Origin: Thermococcus zilligii AN1
GTDB taxonomy: Archaea > Methanobacteriota_B > Thermococci > Thermococcales > Thermococcaceae
Direction: 5' to 3'
Assembly: GCF_000258515.1 (NCBI RefSeq)
Contig: NZ_AJLF01000001.1
Span: 186,001 to 250,000 of the forward strand
DNA: 64,000 nucleotides
The notes beneath the pieces are model-generated. The model did not search any database, was not told where the DNA came from, and saw only the letters and a list, made by a program, of their open reading frames with translations. Made by a program: the position numbers and the translations under genes. This document shows positions 16,458-24,386 of the stretch, in pieces. Position 1 is the first letter of the stretch. Every line of letters begins with the position of its first letter.

Positions 16458-17549
16458 TCATTTCCGGCTCTGGACAGCCTCGGGCTCCCTCTCCGCCGCC
16501 TCTTCTGCGTACACCTCGTTTAGCACCCTAAGGAACTCGCTGGCGGTAACGACATCCCTAACGTCTATGTGCTCGTTCTTCGTGTGCGAGATGTCAAGGT
16601 TACCCGGGCCGAAGACTATGGTTTTCGTCCCGTTGTACATGAAGTTTATGGCATCCGTCCAGCTCCTCATGCCGCCGAACTCGTCAAGGCCCACACTGTC
16701 CATGGCCACTTTTGCCAGCTTAACGATTTCCTCGTCCTCGCTCAGCTCGTAGCCGTCCCATATCTCGGTGTACTCGTATTTCAGCGTGTACTCATCGAGT
16801 ATCGGGTCCATGAGGTCGAGAACTTCCTCCACTTCCTGATCAGGCAGAAGCCTCGCCTCAAGCCTTCCCCTGCACATGGCCGGGATGAGATAAACGGGGT
16901 TCTCGCAGACGAGCTCCTGTATCCCAATGTGGGGGTCGAAGTACCTGCCCTTCTGCTTGAAGGGCTCGAGGGCCTTTAGCTCCTCCAGCATCTTGTAGGT
17001 TTCCTCTATGGCGTTGACCCCGCTTTCGGGACAGGCCCCGTGGGCCTCCTTCCCGCCGACCTCAAAGTAGGCCTCGATGTTGCCGGCATGTGCAATGTGG
17101 ACTTCCAGGTCAGTCGGCTCCAGAACTACGGCCATCTTCGGCCTGTAACGCTCCATGAAGAGTGCGCTCCCCCTCCCTCCGAGCTCCTCGTCGCTGACGA
17201 AGACAACGCCAACGTTGAGGTCTTTTCCTTCCTTCTTCAGGCTCTCCATCATGAGGAGTACCGCGGCGGCGCCGCCCTTTGCGTCGCTCGAGCCGGTTCC
17301 ATAGATTATGTTGCCCCTGACGAAGGGTTCCGCCCTAACGGGGATCGTATCGACGTGAACCTCGTAGAAAAGCTCCGCATTCGGGTTGACGACGAGGTCT
17401 ATTATCTCCCCGTCGCTCTCGATGTGGACGTCGTAGTCAAGCCTGTGGAGGAACTCCATGATGTGGAGCATTATCCTGTCCTCTTCTCCAGAAGGAGAGG
17501 GTATCCTCAAAAGCTGGAGGAGTATCTCCTTCGCGCGCTCTGTCTTCAT
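16458..17549 (-). CDS. M20-family metallohydrolase (ArgE/DapE/LysK-like)
   Basis: This di-metal deacylase or carboxypeptidase of 363 residues has the M20 ligands in order: H65 and D67 (EVHVDTIP), D89 (GTGSSDAKGG), the catalytic pair E121-E122 (SDEELGGRGS), E144 (LEPTD) and a C-terminal histidine (ISHTKNEHI). The middle holds the usual dimerisation domain. The amide substrate cannot be read from sequence; no lysine or arginine biosynthesis genes lie nearby. The ATG at 17549 follows AGGTGA; the GTG at 17558 is part of that site. The gene appears to have its own promoter. Confidence 0.85.
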   Translation of the reverse strand: MKTERAKEILLQLLRIPSPSGEEDRIMLHIMEFLHRLDYDVHIESDGEIIDLVVNPNAELFYEVHVDTIPVRAEPFVRGNIIYGTGSSDAKGGAAAVLLMMESLKKEGKDLNVGVVFVSDEELGGRGSALFMERYRPKMAVVLEPTDLEVHIAHAGNIEAYFEVGGKEAHGACPESGVNAIEETYKMLEELKALEPFKQKGRYFDPHIGIQELVCENPVYLIPAMCRGRLEARLLPDQEVEEVLDLMDPILDEYTLKYEYTEIWDGYELSEDEEIVKLAKVAMDSVGLDEFGGMRSWTDAINFMYNGTKTIVFGPGNLDISHTKNEHIDVRDVVTASEFLRVLNEVYAEEAAEREPEAVQSRK

Positions 17550-17596
17550 TTGGGTCACCTAATTAACTACGGGAAACCGGTTTATAAACACTCCCC

Positions 17597-18298
17597 TCAG
17601 GGGCGAAGGTACCTCAGCCTCACCCTCCCGTTTTCTTCCAGCCATTTGAGGAGCTCTTGGGCGAAGGCAAACTTCTTCCTCTTGCTCTCCCATACCGGGG
17701 AGTGCCCCCTCAGGGAGGGCTTGCTCCACTTTCCAACTACATCGCCGAAATCGAAGCCAACCAGGACTATCTCCCTCGCCCCGAGGGCTTCCGCCAGAAA
17801 AGCGGCTCTGTCGCCGTCGGTGAAGCCGCCGAAGTTGTAGACGATGTCCAGCGGTTCAGTCTGACAGGTTCCGAGGATTCTGGAGAAGAGCGGAACATAA
17901 ACCGTCAGTTTGTCAACGTTATCACCGTGGGCGTGAATAACCATAAACGCACCCCTGTCGTTTGCTATCCTGAGGTCGGGGATCCTGCCATCCAAGTCTG
18001 TCACGATTACGTCTGGAACCAGACCGGCATCGAGGAGAGCCGAAGTTGCGCCGTCTGCGGCTATGAGGGTTCCGTCCGAGAAGTTGAGCTCCTTTAAAGC
18101 TTTCTCAAGGCTCGGGCCGGCGCCGAAGACGTAGGCTTTTTTCCCGATAATGGCCTCAAGCTCCTCCTTTAGTAGGTACTCGTCACCCTCGAGGAGCAGG
18201 GCACGGAGGATTTGAGCGGCTCCCCTGTCCTTTTCGATCGAATACCCCATCTCCCGGGCTATTCGGAGGTAGAAGGGTTTCCACTCCTCCCAGTTCAT
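17597..18298 (-). CDS. mptE: 6-hydroxymethyl-7,8-dihydropterin pyrophosphokinase (MptE)
   Basis: The 233-residue protein is the archaeal MptE (COG1634, DUF115-related) kinase. It transfers pyrophosphate to 6-hydroxymethyl-dihydropterin in folate/methanopterin-type cofactor synthesis. It shows VFGAGPSLEKAL, LIAADGATSALL, VPDVIVTDLDG, VIHAHGDN and VGFDFGD, the conserved signature series of the family. The ATG at 18298 overlaps the upstream Mut7-C stop as ATGA. A PTPS-like gene at 39745 and a DHPS-like gene at 61498 could supply neighbouring steps of the same pathway. Confidence 0.9.
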   Translation of the reverse strand: MNWEEWKPFYLRIAREMGYSIEKDRGAAQILRALLLEGDEYLLKEELEAIIGKKAYVFGAGPSLEKALKELNFSDGTLIAADGATSALLDAGLVPDVIVTDLDGRIPDLRIANDRGAFMVIHAHGDNVDKLTVYVPLFSRILGTCQTEPLDIVYNFGGFTDGDRAAFLAEALGAREIVLVGFDFGDVVGKWSKPSLRGHSPVWESKRKKFAFAQELLKWLEENGRVRLRYLRP

Positions 18299-18765
18299 TT
18301 TCCATCCCTCAGCTTTTTGTCCATCTTGAGCATCTCCTCCCACTGCCTCCCGGGCCAGTATATCTGACCGCAGTCCTCGCAGATATAAAACTCCTCATAC
18401 CTCCCGTAGACTGTGGGGGGAACCTTTTCCCGGACTTCTTCCTTCGGGGCGCGCCTTATAGGGCCGTTGCACTTGGGGCAGCGGGCGTCGGGCGGAAAGA
18501 GCTCTTTAAACTCTATGCCGAGGCTTTTAAGCTCCCTCACCTGCTCTTCAAGGGAGTTCGATGAGAGGAGGAAAACTCTGGCGCCGGATTTTTCAGCCCT
18601 CCCGGCCAAACCTGAATCCCTCGTCAGGAGTATTCTACCCTCTCTAAGTGCTATCCTGACTATCTCGTCATCGTCCTCTATTCCATAAAGGGTGTCGTAG
18701 CCGTAGAGCCTCAACCACCTCGCCAGCCGGCCGAGCATCATGTCGGCTATAAAGCGCATGGGCAT
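18295..18765 (-). CDS. Mut7-C RNase domain protein (COG1656)
   Basis: The 156-residue protein has a PIN-like nuclease core. The start region is RFIADMMLGRLARWLRLYGYDT and the acidic site is ILLTRDSGLA. A zinc ribbon follows (CPKCNGPI and CEDCGQIYW). It matches the Mut7-C family of predicted RNases widespread in archaea. No ribosome binding site precedes the start, but CACTTTAACC (minus strand, about 18795-18786) is a TATA box about 25 bases upstream, so the transcript is probably leaderless, beginning at ATG 18765 or 18759. It is co-transcribed with mptE. Confidence 0.85.
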   Translation of the reverse strand: MPMRFIADMMLGRLARWLRLYGYDTLYGIEDDDEIVRIALREGRILLTRDSGLAGRAEKSGARVFLLSSNSLEEQVRELKSLGIEFKELFPPDARCPKCNGPIRRAPKEEVREKVPPTVYGRYEEFYICEDCGQIYWPGRQWEEMLKMDKKLRDGK

Positions 18766-18843
18766 CGAAAGGTATTGATCCTGTGGGTTAAAGTGTTTCC
18801 GGTGGTGGGATGCACTACGGGGAAGTCGTGGGGGGTCTGGCTG

Positions 18844-19206
18844 ATGAGTTCGAGGGAGGCAGTAATCTCCCGGATGATTGAGGACGGGAGAAAGCGCTAC
18901 CTGGTGATAAAGCAATACGGGTGGTACCTCCCCGCGATAAAGCGCGCCTGCGAGGAAGTGTTCGCCAGTGCGAGCTTTACGTCTTCGGAAGCGTCTTAAC
19001 CGGGAAGTTCACAGCCGGGAGCGACGTTGATCTACCGATAAAGGTGAGAAAGGCCCCGAAAAGTCTCCGCGAGAGGGCCGGGCTTGAGGTCAAAATCGAA
19101 GAGCTCGCAAACTCCCCCCTATCACCCCTTTGAGTTCCACATAGTTGACGAGGAGGGCTTCAGGCACTACGCTGAGGTTCTCAGGGTGAACCCCGTTAAG
19201 GTCTAG
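18844..19206 (+). pseudogene. Nucleotidyltransferase (MNT type), broken by two frameshifts
   Basis: Three successive frames together encode a minimal nucleotidyltransferase. Frame one (from ATG 18844) gives the N-terminal helix region ending in IKRACEEVF. The next frame, from about 18963, gives LYVFGSVLTGKFTAGSDVDL, with the GS...D-x-D metal site. After a run of six C near 19113-19118 the reading shifts again to YHPFEFHIVDEEGFRHY and stops at 19206. The catalytic core is intact in one frame, but no single frame spans the gene. No HEPN partner toxin gene is adjacent. A sequencing error in the C run is possible for the second shift. Confidence 0.8.
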
Positions 19207-19430
19207 TGGGGGGCTTTTTAGGCGGGTAGTTGTTTTGGAGAGCATGGCCTCACTGAGGCCGGTAATGTTTGAGGCGACTTGATGAAGGAATTACCGTAGC
19301 CTGTGACTGGGTAGTGTTCTGCGTCGGAGGGACGTTGACTTCTTTTACATTAGAATGTCAAAAATCCCCCGGGAAAGCTTTAAAAGCGGCCGTCCAAGTT
19401 TCAACTGAAGAACTTTCCGGAGGTTTTACT
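19207..19430. other. Intergenic region with two consecutive inverted repeats
   Basis: Between the broken nucleotidyltransferase and the HPS-PHI gene there is a perfect hairpin, GGCCTC (19246-19251), ACT, GAGGCC (19255-19260). It is followed immediately by GGTAAT (19261-19266) paired with ATTACC (19290-19295). TTGATGA lies inside the second loop. The right end carries the HPS-PHI promoter. No coding frame is supported. Confidence 0.45.
19377..19386 (+). promoter_or_regulatory. Promoter of the HPS-PHI gene
   Basis: GCTTTAAAAG, preceded by a purine-rich BRE-like GGGAAA, is a strong TATA box. The expected transcript start near 19410 leaves a leader of about 20 bases with GGAGGT before the ATG at 19431. 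Confidence 0.65.
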
Positions 19431-20651
19431 ATGATACTCCAGGTGGCACTCGATTTGACCGATATTGAGCAGGCCATTTCTATAGCGGAAAAAGCCGCCC
19501 GCGGTGGCGCTCACTGGCTTGAGGTTGGGACCCCCCTCATCAAGAAGGAGGGCATGCGCGCCGTTGAACTTCTGAAGAGACGCTTCCATGACAGGAAAAT
19601 CGTTGCCGACCTCAAAACCATGGACACTGGGGCGCTTGAGGTTGAAATGGCGGCCAGACACGGTGCAGACGTCGTCTCAATCCTTGGCGTTGCCGATGAC
19701 AAGACGATAAAGGACGCGGTTGAAGTCGCCAGGCGCTACGGGGTAAAGGTGATGGTCGACCTCATAGGGGTTAAAGACAAGGTGGAGCGCGCCAAAGAGC
19801 TTGAGAAGATGGGGGTTCACTACATACTCGTCCATACGGGCATAGACGAGCAGGCCCAGGGTAAGAACCCCCTCGAAGACCTTGAGAAGGTCGTCAAGGC
19901 CGTTAACGTCCCGGTTGCGGTTGCGGGCGGGCTTAACCTCGAAACGATTCCAAAGGTTATAGAGCTCGGTGCCACGATAATAATCGTCGGTGGCGCCATA
20001 ACGAAGGCAAAAGACCCTGAGGAGGCCACGAGAAAGATAATAGACCTCTTCTGGGGAGAGTACATGCAGACGATCAAGAAGGCCATGAAGGACATCGTGG
20101 AGCACGTCAACAACGTCGCTGAAAACCTGAGGCTCGAGCAGGTTCGCGGCTTCGTCGATGCCATGATAGGGGCGAACAAGATATTCATCTACGGCGCCGG
20201 AAGGAGCGGGCTCGTTGGAAAAGCCTTCGCGATGCGCCTCATGCACCTCGACTTCAACGTCTACGTCGTTGGCGAGACTATAACACCGGCCTTCGAGCGG
20301 GGAGACCTCCTCATAGCGATCAGCGGTTCCGGTGAAACCACGAGCATCGTTGACGCGGCAAAAATAGCCAAAAATGTGGGTGGAAAGGTCGTCGCGATAA
20401 CCTCCTACTCGAACTCGACCCTCGGAAAGCTCGCAGATGTAGTCGTTGAGATACCCGGCAGAACGAAGGAGGACGTGCCCACAGACTACATAGCCAGACA
20501 GATGCTCACAAAGTACAAGTGGATAGCCCCGATGGGAACGCTCTTCGAGGACTCCACGATGGTCTTCCTGGACGGTGTAATCGCCCTCCTCATGGCGACC
20601 TTCCAGAAGACCGAAAAGGACATGAAGAGGAAGCACGCAACGCTCGAGTGA
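19431..20651 (+). CDS. Bifunctional 3-hexulose-6-phosphate synthase / 6-phospho-3-hexuloisomerase
   Basis: The 406-residue fusion interconverts ribulose 5-phosphate plus formaldehyde and fructose 6-phosphate. In Thermococcales it runs in reverse to supply pentose for nucleotides, since the oxidative pentose phosphate pathway is absent. Residues 1-210 are the HPS TIM barrel, of the orotidine-decarboxylase suprafamily (VADLKTMD, DVVSILGVADD, VAVAGGLN). Residues 215-406 are the SIS-domain isomerase (FIYGAGRSGLVGKAFAMRL, AISGSGETTS). The ATG at 19431 follows GGAGGT; the long upstream extension in frame precedes the promoter and is not coding. Confidence 0.95.
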   Translation: MILQVALDLTDIEQAISIAEKAARGGAHWLEVGTPLIKKEGMRAVELLKRRFHDRKIVADLKTMDTGALEVEMAARHGADVVSILGVADDKTIKDAVEVARRYGVKVMVDLIGVKDKVERAKELEKMGVHYILVHTGIDEQAQGKNPLEDLEKVVKAVNVPVAVAGGLNLETIPKVIELGATIIIVGGAITKAKDPEEATRKIIDLFWGEYMQTIKKAMKDIVEHVNNVAENLRLEQVRGFVDAMIGANKIFIYGAGRSGLVGKAFAMRLMHLDFNVYVVGETITPAFERGDLLIAISGSGETTSIVDAAKIAKNVGGKVVAITSYSNSTLGKLADVVVEIPGRTKEDVPTDYIARQMLTKYKWIAPMGTLFEDSTMVFLDGVIALLMATFQKTEKDMKRKHATLE

Positions 20652-20694
20652 AAGGTTTATTAGTCTCTCCTCTTACCCTTTTGGGGAAAAGGGC

Positions 20695-21447
20695 ATGCTT
20701 AACTTTACCCACGTTTTCGTTGGAATAGGGAAAGCCGGCGGAAGCGTTGTGGATGGAATAGAGAGCGACGTTGTTAAGGTTCGGATAAATCCGGGCTACT
20801 ATATTCTTCGTACCGGGACTTACTCTGAGAAAATAGCCTCCTTTTTTTCCAGGCTTCCGGAGAACTCCCTGGTGTGGATAGTTTTTGAGGACAAGCCTGT
20901 GAACGTTGAGATAGTTAAGCTCATATCCGAAAACCTCCCCGAAGGCACGATGGGCCTGGCCTACGTCTTTACCCCCTCCAGGGAGCTTTTTGAGGAGAGT
21001 AAGCCCTCCTGGGCCAAAAATTTTGAGACGGTCTTCTACGACTCCCTGTGGGAGTTCCTGAAAAGGGACGTTCCCCTGCTTGAGGCATATGAAGAGGCCT
21101 CGGTGGTTATTTCCCGGGCCCTTACCCTGCTCCACAAGAGCCTTGAGGGACAGATGGTCATAAACGTTGATTATGCCGATTTCTTTTCAACTGTCAGAGG
21201 CGGCAACGTTGGAATCCTGCGCCTACTGGGCAGGGTTGACTTCGACTGGCACTGGGGAGTCTGGGACAGGGGGATAGTTATAACTATAGTCGACGAGGGG
21301 GTAGCGCTCAGGGATGCCCATGCCGTCCTCCAGAGGTTTCATGACCTTTTGAAGGAGAAGGACATAATATGGGGGCTGATCTCAAGAAAAACCGCGGGGA
21401 CAGGGATTGAGACTCTCACACTGCTCGTCAGGGAATGGGGGGAGTAA
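20695..21447 (+). CDS. FtsZ/tubulin-like protein lacking the GTP signature loop
   Basis: I assign the 250-residue protein to the FtsZ/tubulin fold by pattern. Residues 8-22 (FVGIGKAGGSVVDGI) match the FtsZ T1 nucleotide loop. Residues 154-163 (MVINVDYADF) match the T7 catalytic loop, with N157, D159 and D162 in the FtsZ N-x-D-x-x-D spacing. Residues 220-246 (KDIIWGLIS...IETLTLLV) match the C-terminal domain strands. The T4 GGGTGTG signature is absent: residues 62-72 read IVFEDKPVNVE instead. The region between T1 and T4 is also about 30 residues short. It probably cannot hydrolyse GTP alone. It leads a five-gene operon; GGTTTATTAG at about 20655 is its TATA box. Confidence 0.6.
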   Translation: MLNFTHVFVGIGKAGGSVVDGIESDVVKVRINPGYYILRTGTYSEKIASFFSRLPENSLVWIVFEDKPVNVEIVKLISENLPEGTMGLAYVFTPSRELFEESKPSWAKNFETVFYDSLWEFLKRDVPLLEAYEEASVVISRALTLLHKSLEGQMVINVDYADFFSTVRGGNVGILRLLGRVDFDWHWGVWDRGIVITIVDEGVALRDAHAVLQRFHDLLKEKDIIWGLISRKTAGTGIETLTLLVREWGE

Positions 21448-21448
21448 A

Positions 21449-22099
21449 ATGGTACAGGCACTGCTCTTTGACGTGGACTACACCTTACTCACCGAAATGC
21501 CGCTTATACAGCTTTTTCTCCCTCGGGTTTACGAGAAACTTGCAAAAAAGCTGGGAGTAAACAAGGAGGAGGCCAGAAACAGGTTCCTATCGGAGATATT
21601 TTCAAGGAAAGACACCTACGAGTGGCATGATTGGAATTTCTTTTTCAGGCTCTTTGATCTCGACATGGAGTACGAGGAGCTGATTGAGAGATATCCCCAC
21701 AGGATAACCGTCTACCCTGACGTTCCCCCCGTTCTCGAGTGGCTTAAGGAGGAAGGTTATCTCCTGGGAGTGGTTACCAGCGGTCCAGAATATCAGAAGG
21801 TGAAGCTGAAGATAACCGGTCTGGATCGCTATTTTGATGTCGTGGTTACCCGGGAGGACGTCGGTGAGATAAAGCCGAGCCCAAAAATTTTTCTCTACGC
21901 CCTTGAAACCTTGGAAGTAAACCCCGAGAATGCTGTTATGGTGGGAGATTCCCTCTGGCAGGACGTCTACGGCGGGAAGAACGTCGGCATGAAGACTGCC
22001 TGGATAAATCGCTCCGGAAACGATAGCGATTACCATTTTGCCGACTTCCGGATAAAGACATTCCACGAGCTTAGAAAGATAGTGGGGGTGTTGCCATGA
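21449..22099 (+). CDS. HAD-superfamily hydrolase
   Basis: The 216-residue protein is a class I HAD phosphatase. Motif I is LLFDVDYTLL (nucleophile D near residue 9), with a helical cap at about 18-85. Motif II is GVVTSGP, motif III lies at the lysine of GEIKPSPKIF, and motif IV is VMVGDSLWQDVYGGKNVGM. The substrate is a small phosphorylated metabolite that cannot be named from sequence; phosphoglycolate phosphatases and pyrimidine nucleotidases share this outline. The ATG lies one base after the stop of the FtsZ-like gene, with GGGGGA before it, so the two are co-translated. Confidence 0.85.
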   Translation: MVQALLFDVDYTLLTEMPLIQLFLPRVYEKLAKKLGVNKEEARNRFLSEIFSRKDTYEWHDWNFFFRLFDLDMEYEELIERYPHRITVYPDVPPVLEWLKEEGYLLGVVTSGPEYQKVKLKITGLDRYFDVVVTREDVGEIKPSPKIFLYALETLEVNPENAVMVGDSLWQDVYGGKNVGMKTAWINRSGNDSDYHFADFRIKTFHELRKIVGVLP

Positions 22100-22287
22100 G
22101 GGAGATATTCAGTAAGGAGGGGGTTTTTGTAAGGTACGGGGAGAAAACCGTAAAGCTGGAAAACGGGCACGAGATCGTCCACAGGTCGGAAAACCCGACT
22201 GAGCTGTGGTGGGAACTGAAGGAGGCCCTCAAGGGCAGGAGGGTCAGGGTTGTGGTCTATGAACTTGAGGAGAGCGGGGAAAAGTGA
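22096..22287 (+). CDS. Small hypothetical protein, 63 aa
   Basis: This strand-rich, charged protein has no recognised family. It begins with an ATGAG overlap with the HAD gene and ends in a GTGA overlap with the D-glutamate-cyclase-like gene, so it is an internal member of the five-gene operon. Its length and composition would suit a small beta-barrel or ribbon domain, perhaps a subunit of the neighbouring enzyme. Confidence 0.6.
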   Translation: MREIFSKEGVFVRYGEKTVKLENGHEIVHRSENPTELWWELKEALKGRRVRVVVYELEESGEK

Positions 22288-23096
22288 TAGCACACATCAT
22301 AAATACCGACGCTGGCGGCAGGGGAATAGGAAGAGTTTACCTGGAATACAGGCTTTCCAGCTTTAATTTTATGGAGAAAGCCACCGAAACTTTCCTTGAC
22401 AATCTGGATAAAACGCTTGTAATAACCGGGTTCCCCATACCCCCTTCTATGGTTCCCGAAACTGACGGCCCTCCGGGGGCTCTTGCCCTTGTCCGGGCTG
22501 TGGAAGACCTCGGCGGTAGCGCGGAGGTTCTCAGCTATCCGGAGGTTCTGGAGGCCATCAAGGGGTTTGGCGTCAGTGTCGCTGGAGACGTGGAAGTCTC
22601 AAATTACTCCCTTATTATAGCTATCGAGACCCCCGGAAGGGCCTCCGATGGAAAATACTACTCAATGAGCGGTACCGAGATAATCAGAGGAGCCTTCGAC
22701 GGTATTTTTCTCGAGGCCAGGGAATATGGAATACCCACGATAGCCATCGGTGACGGTGGCAACGAGGCTGGAATGGGCAATATCAGGGGACTGATTGAGC
22801 GCTACATCCCGCTGGGAAGAAAAATAGCCAGCGTTGTCGGGGCGGATCATCTGATAACCTCGGGAGTCTCGAACTGGGGTGCCTACGGGCTCGTGGCTCA
22901 GGCGTCCCTGATGGCTGGCAGGAACCTTCTCCTGGACTGGGACGAAAGGAAAGTCCTCACCGCCCTTAAAGCCGGGGGAATAATCGACGGGGTTAGAAAA
23001 AGAGCTTGCTTGAGTGTTGATGGTATCGGCCTTGAGGTTCACGAGAAGATAGTGGAGCTTTTAAAAACCGTAGTGAACGATGCCCTCGGTGATTGA
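22284..23096 (+). CDS. D-glutamate cyclase-like protein (DUF4392)
   Basis: The 270-residue protein resembles the C-terminal domain of D-glutamate cyclase (DUF4392, PF14336), which converts D-glutamate to 5-oxo-D-proline. Supporting motifs are ITGFPIPPSMVPETDGPPGA near the N-terminus, AIETPGRASDGKYYSMSG in the middle, IAIGDGGNEAGMGNI and a C-terminal VGADHLITSGVSNWG. It starts at GTG 22284, overlapping the previous stop. The true substrate in Thermococcales is not known, and D-glutamate is not a usual archaeal metabolite, so a related acid may be used. Confidence 0.72.
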   Translation: MIAHIINTDAGGRGIGRVYLEYRLSSFNFMEKATETFLDNLDKTLVITGFPIPPSMVPETDGPPGALALVRAVEDLGGSAEVLSYPEVLEAIKGFGVSVAGDVEVSNYSLIIAIETPGRASDGKYYSMSGTEIIRGAFDGIFLEAREYGIPTIAIGDGGNEAGMGNIRGLIERYIPLGRKIASVVGADHLITSGVSNWGAYGLVAQASLMAGRNLLLDWDERKVLTALKAGGIIDGVRKRACLSVDGIGLEVHEKIVELLKTVVNDALGD

Positions 23097-23717
23097 ATGA
23101 AGCTGGAGGAGTTCATATCCAACCCTCAATCCAGACAGCTCATAGAGTCCGTTAGAAATTTTGCCAGGAGCTTCTTTGAAAGGGACGGAACCCACGGCTT
23201 CAGCCACGTGGAGAGGGTGTTTAACCTGTGCCTCCACATCGGGAGAGAAGAGGGGGCTGATCTGGAGGTTCTGGCCTTAGCGGCCCTCCTCCACGACATA
23301 GCCAGGCCCCTGGAAGATGCGGGGAAAGTTGAGGATCACGCCGCTGAGGGAGCGAGGATCGCCAGGGGGTATCTCAAAGGCCTTGGCTATCCCGATGAGA
23401 AAGTTGAGGCAGTTGCCCACGCCATAGAGGCCCATCGCTTCTCCCGCGGGCCGGAACCCGGAACGCTCGAAGCCAAAATCCTCAGCGATGCTGACAAGCT
23501 CGACGCCATCGGGGCCGTGGGCATAGCGAGGGTCTTTATGTATTCCGGTGAGCATGGGAGGGATATAGAAGCTTCGATGAGGCACTTTGAGGAGAAGATA
23601 TTAAAGCTAAAGGACTTGATGTACACTGAAACGGCCAGAAAAATAGCCGAGGGGAGGCATCGCTTTACTGAGGAGTTCCTGCGCCGGTTAAGGCTTGAAA
23701 TAGAGGGAGAACTCTGA
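23097..23717 (+). CDS. HD-domain phosphohydrolase
   Basis: The 206-residue protein has the HD metal ligands in order: H37 (HGFSHVERV), the H66-D67 pair (LLHDIAR), histidines in VEAVAHAIEAH, and D131/D133 in LSDADKLDAIG. This pattern is found in small archaeal and bacterial HD phosphohydrolases acting on nucleotides or other phosphoesters. The ATG follows the previous stop directly (TGAATG), so it is the last gene of the operon that begins with the FtsZ-like gene. Confidence 0.83.
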   Translation: MKLEEFISNPQSRQLIESVRNFARSFFERDGTHGFSHVERVFNLCLHIGREEGADLEVLALAALLHDIARPLEDAGKVEDHAAEGARIARGYLKGLGYPDEKVEAVAHAIEAHRFSRGPEPGTLEAKILSDADKLDAIGAVGIARVFMYSGEHGRDIEASMRHFEEKILKLKDLMYTETARKIAEGRHRFTEEFLRRLRLEIEGEL

Positions 23718-23748
23718 TATTTTTGTCCGGTTTTTCCCCAAATAATAA

Positions 23749-23759
23749 GGTTTTTAAAT
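23749..23759 (+). promoter_or_regulatory. Promoter of the KH-domain gene
   Basis: AAGGTTTTTAAATG is a TATA box; the transcript would start near 23785 and carry GGAGGTGAG before ATG 23814. Confidence 0.55.
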
Positions 23760-23813
23760 GCCTTCCTGAATTTAGTCTAGCCCTCTCATGGTCATTCTGG
23801 AGGAGGTGAGCGA

Positions 23814-24326
23814 ATGAAAGCGCCGATCTGCGAGGTGTGCCTGAAGACGGATGACATTCTCTGCCCGGCTGATGAAAAAAAGCTCCAGGGTGGGACAATA
23901 ACGGAGCTGGATGTCAAGATCGCCAGGTTGCTTTACAAGCTTCTCGGTGATGTTGAGATCGAGTTTAGAAAGGCCGTCGAGTCTGGCGATCTCGTTGTTA
24001 TAGTCGTTGGGAAGGGCGACGTTCCGATAGTCGTTGGTAAAGGTGGCAAGAACATAAAGACCCTCGTCAAAGAGCTCGGAAAGCGCGTGAGGGTCATCGA
24101 AGGTTTGGAAGCTGACACAGTGGACGACATCAAGAAACTGGCAACTGACCTGTTCTATCCTGTCACCGTGTTCGGAGTCAACGTTGTCTACAGGCCCAAT
24201 GGTGAGTACACCTACAAGGTTCTGGTTCTTGGAAAGGAACAGAAGAGGCTTCCTGAAAAGCCGGAGATCCTGGAAAGCGTCCTTTCCCAGATCACTGGAA
24301 AGGAAGTTAGGATAGTGTTTGTCTGA
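23814..24326 (+). CDS. KH-domain RNA-binding protein with N-terminal cysteine motif
   Basis: The 170-residue protein has an N-terminal CEVCLKTDDILC segment that could bind zinc. It is followed by a KH fold with the VPIVVGKGGKNIK loop, which contacts single-stranded RNA, and a second, weaker domain to the end. It resembles NusA-like archaeal KH proteins encoded beside translation genes, as here next to aspS. A role in transcription or ribosome function is likely but unproven. Confidence 0.78.
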   Translation: MKAPICEVCLKTDDILCPADEKKLQGGTITELDVKIARLLYKLLGDVEIEFRKAVESGDLVVIVVGKGDVPIVVGKGGKNIKTLVKELGKRVRVIEGLEADTVDDIKKLATDLFYPVTVFGVNVVYRPNGEYTYKVLVLGKEQKRLPEKPEILESVLSQITGKEVRIVFV

Positions 24327-24386
24327 TTTTGCCTTTTTCCATCGAATACCTTTAAAAGCCTGCTCTAACTTCTTCTGGGGATGACC

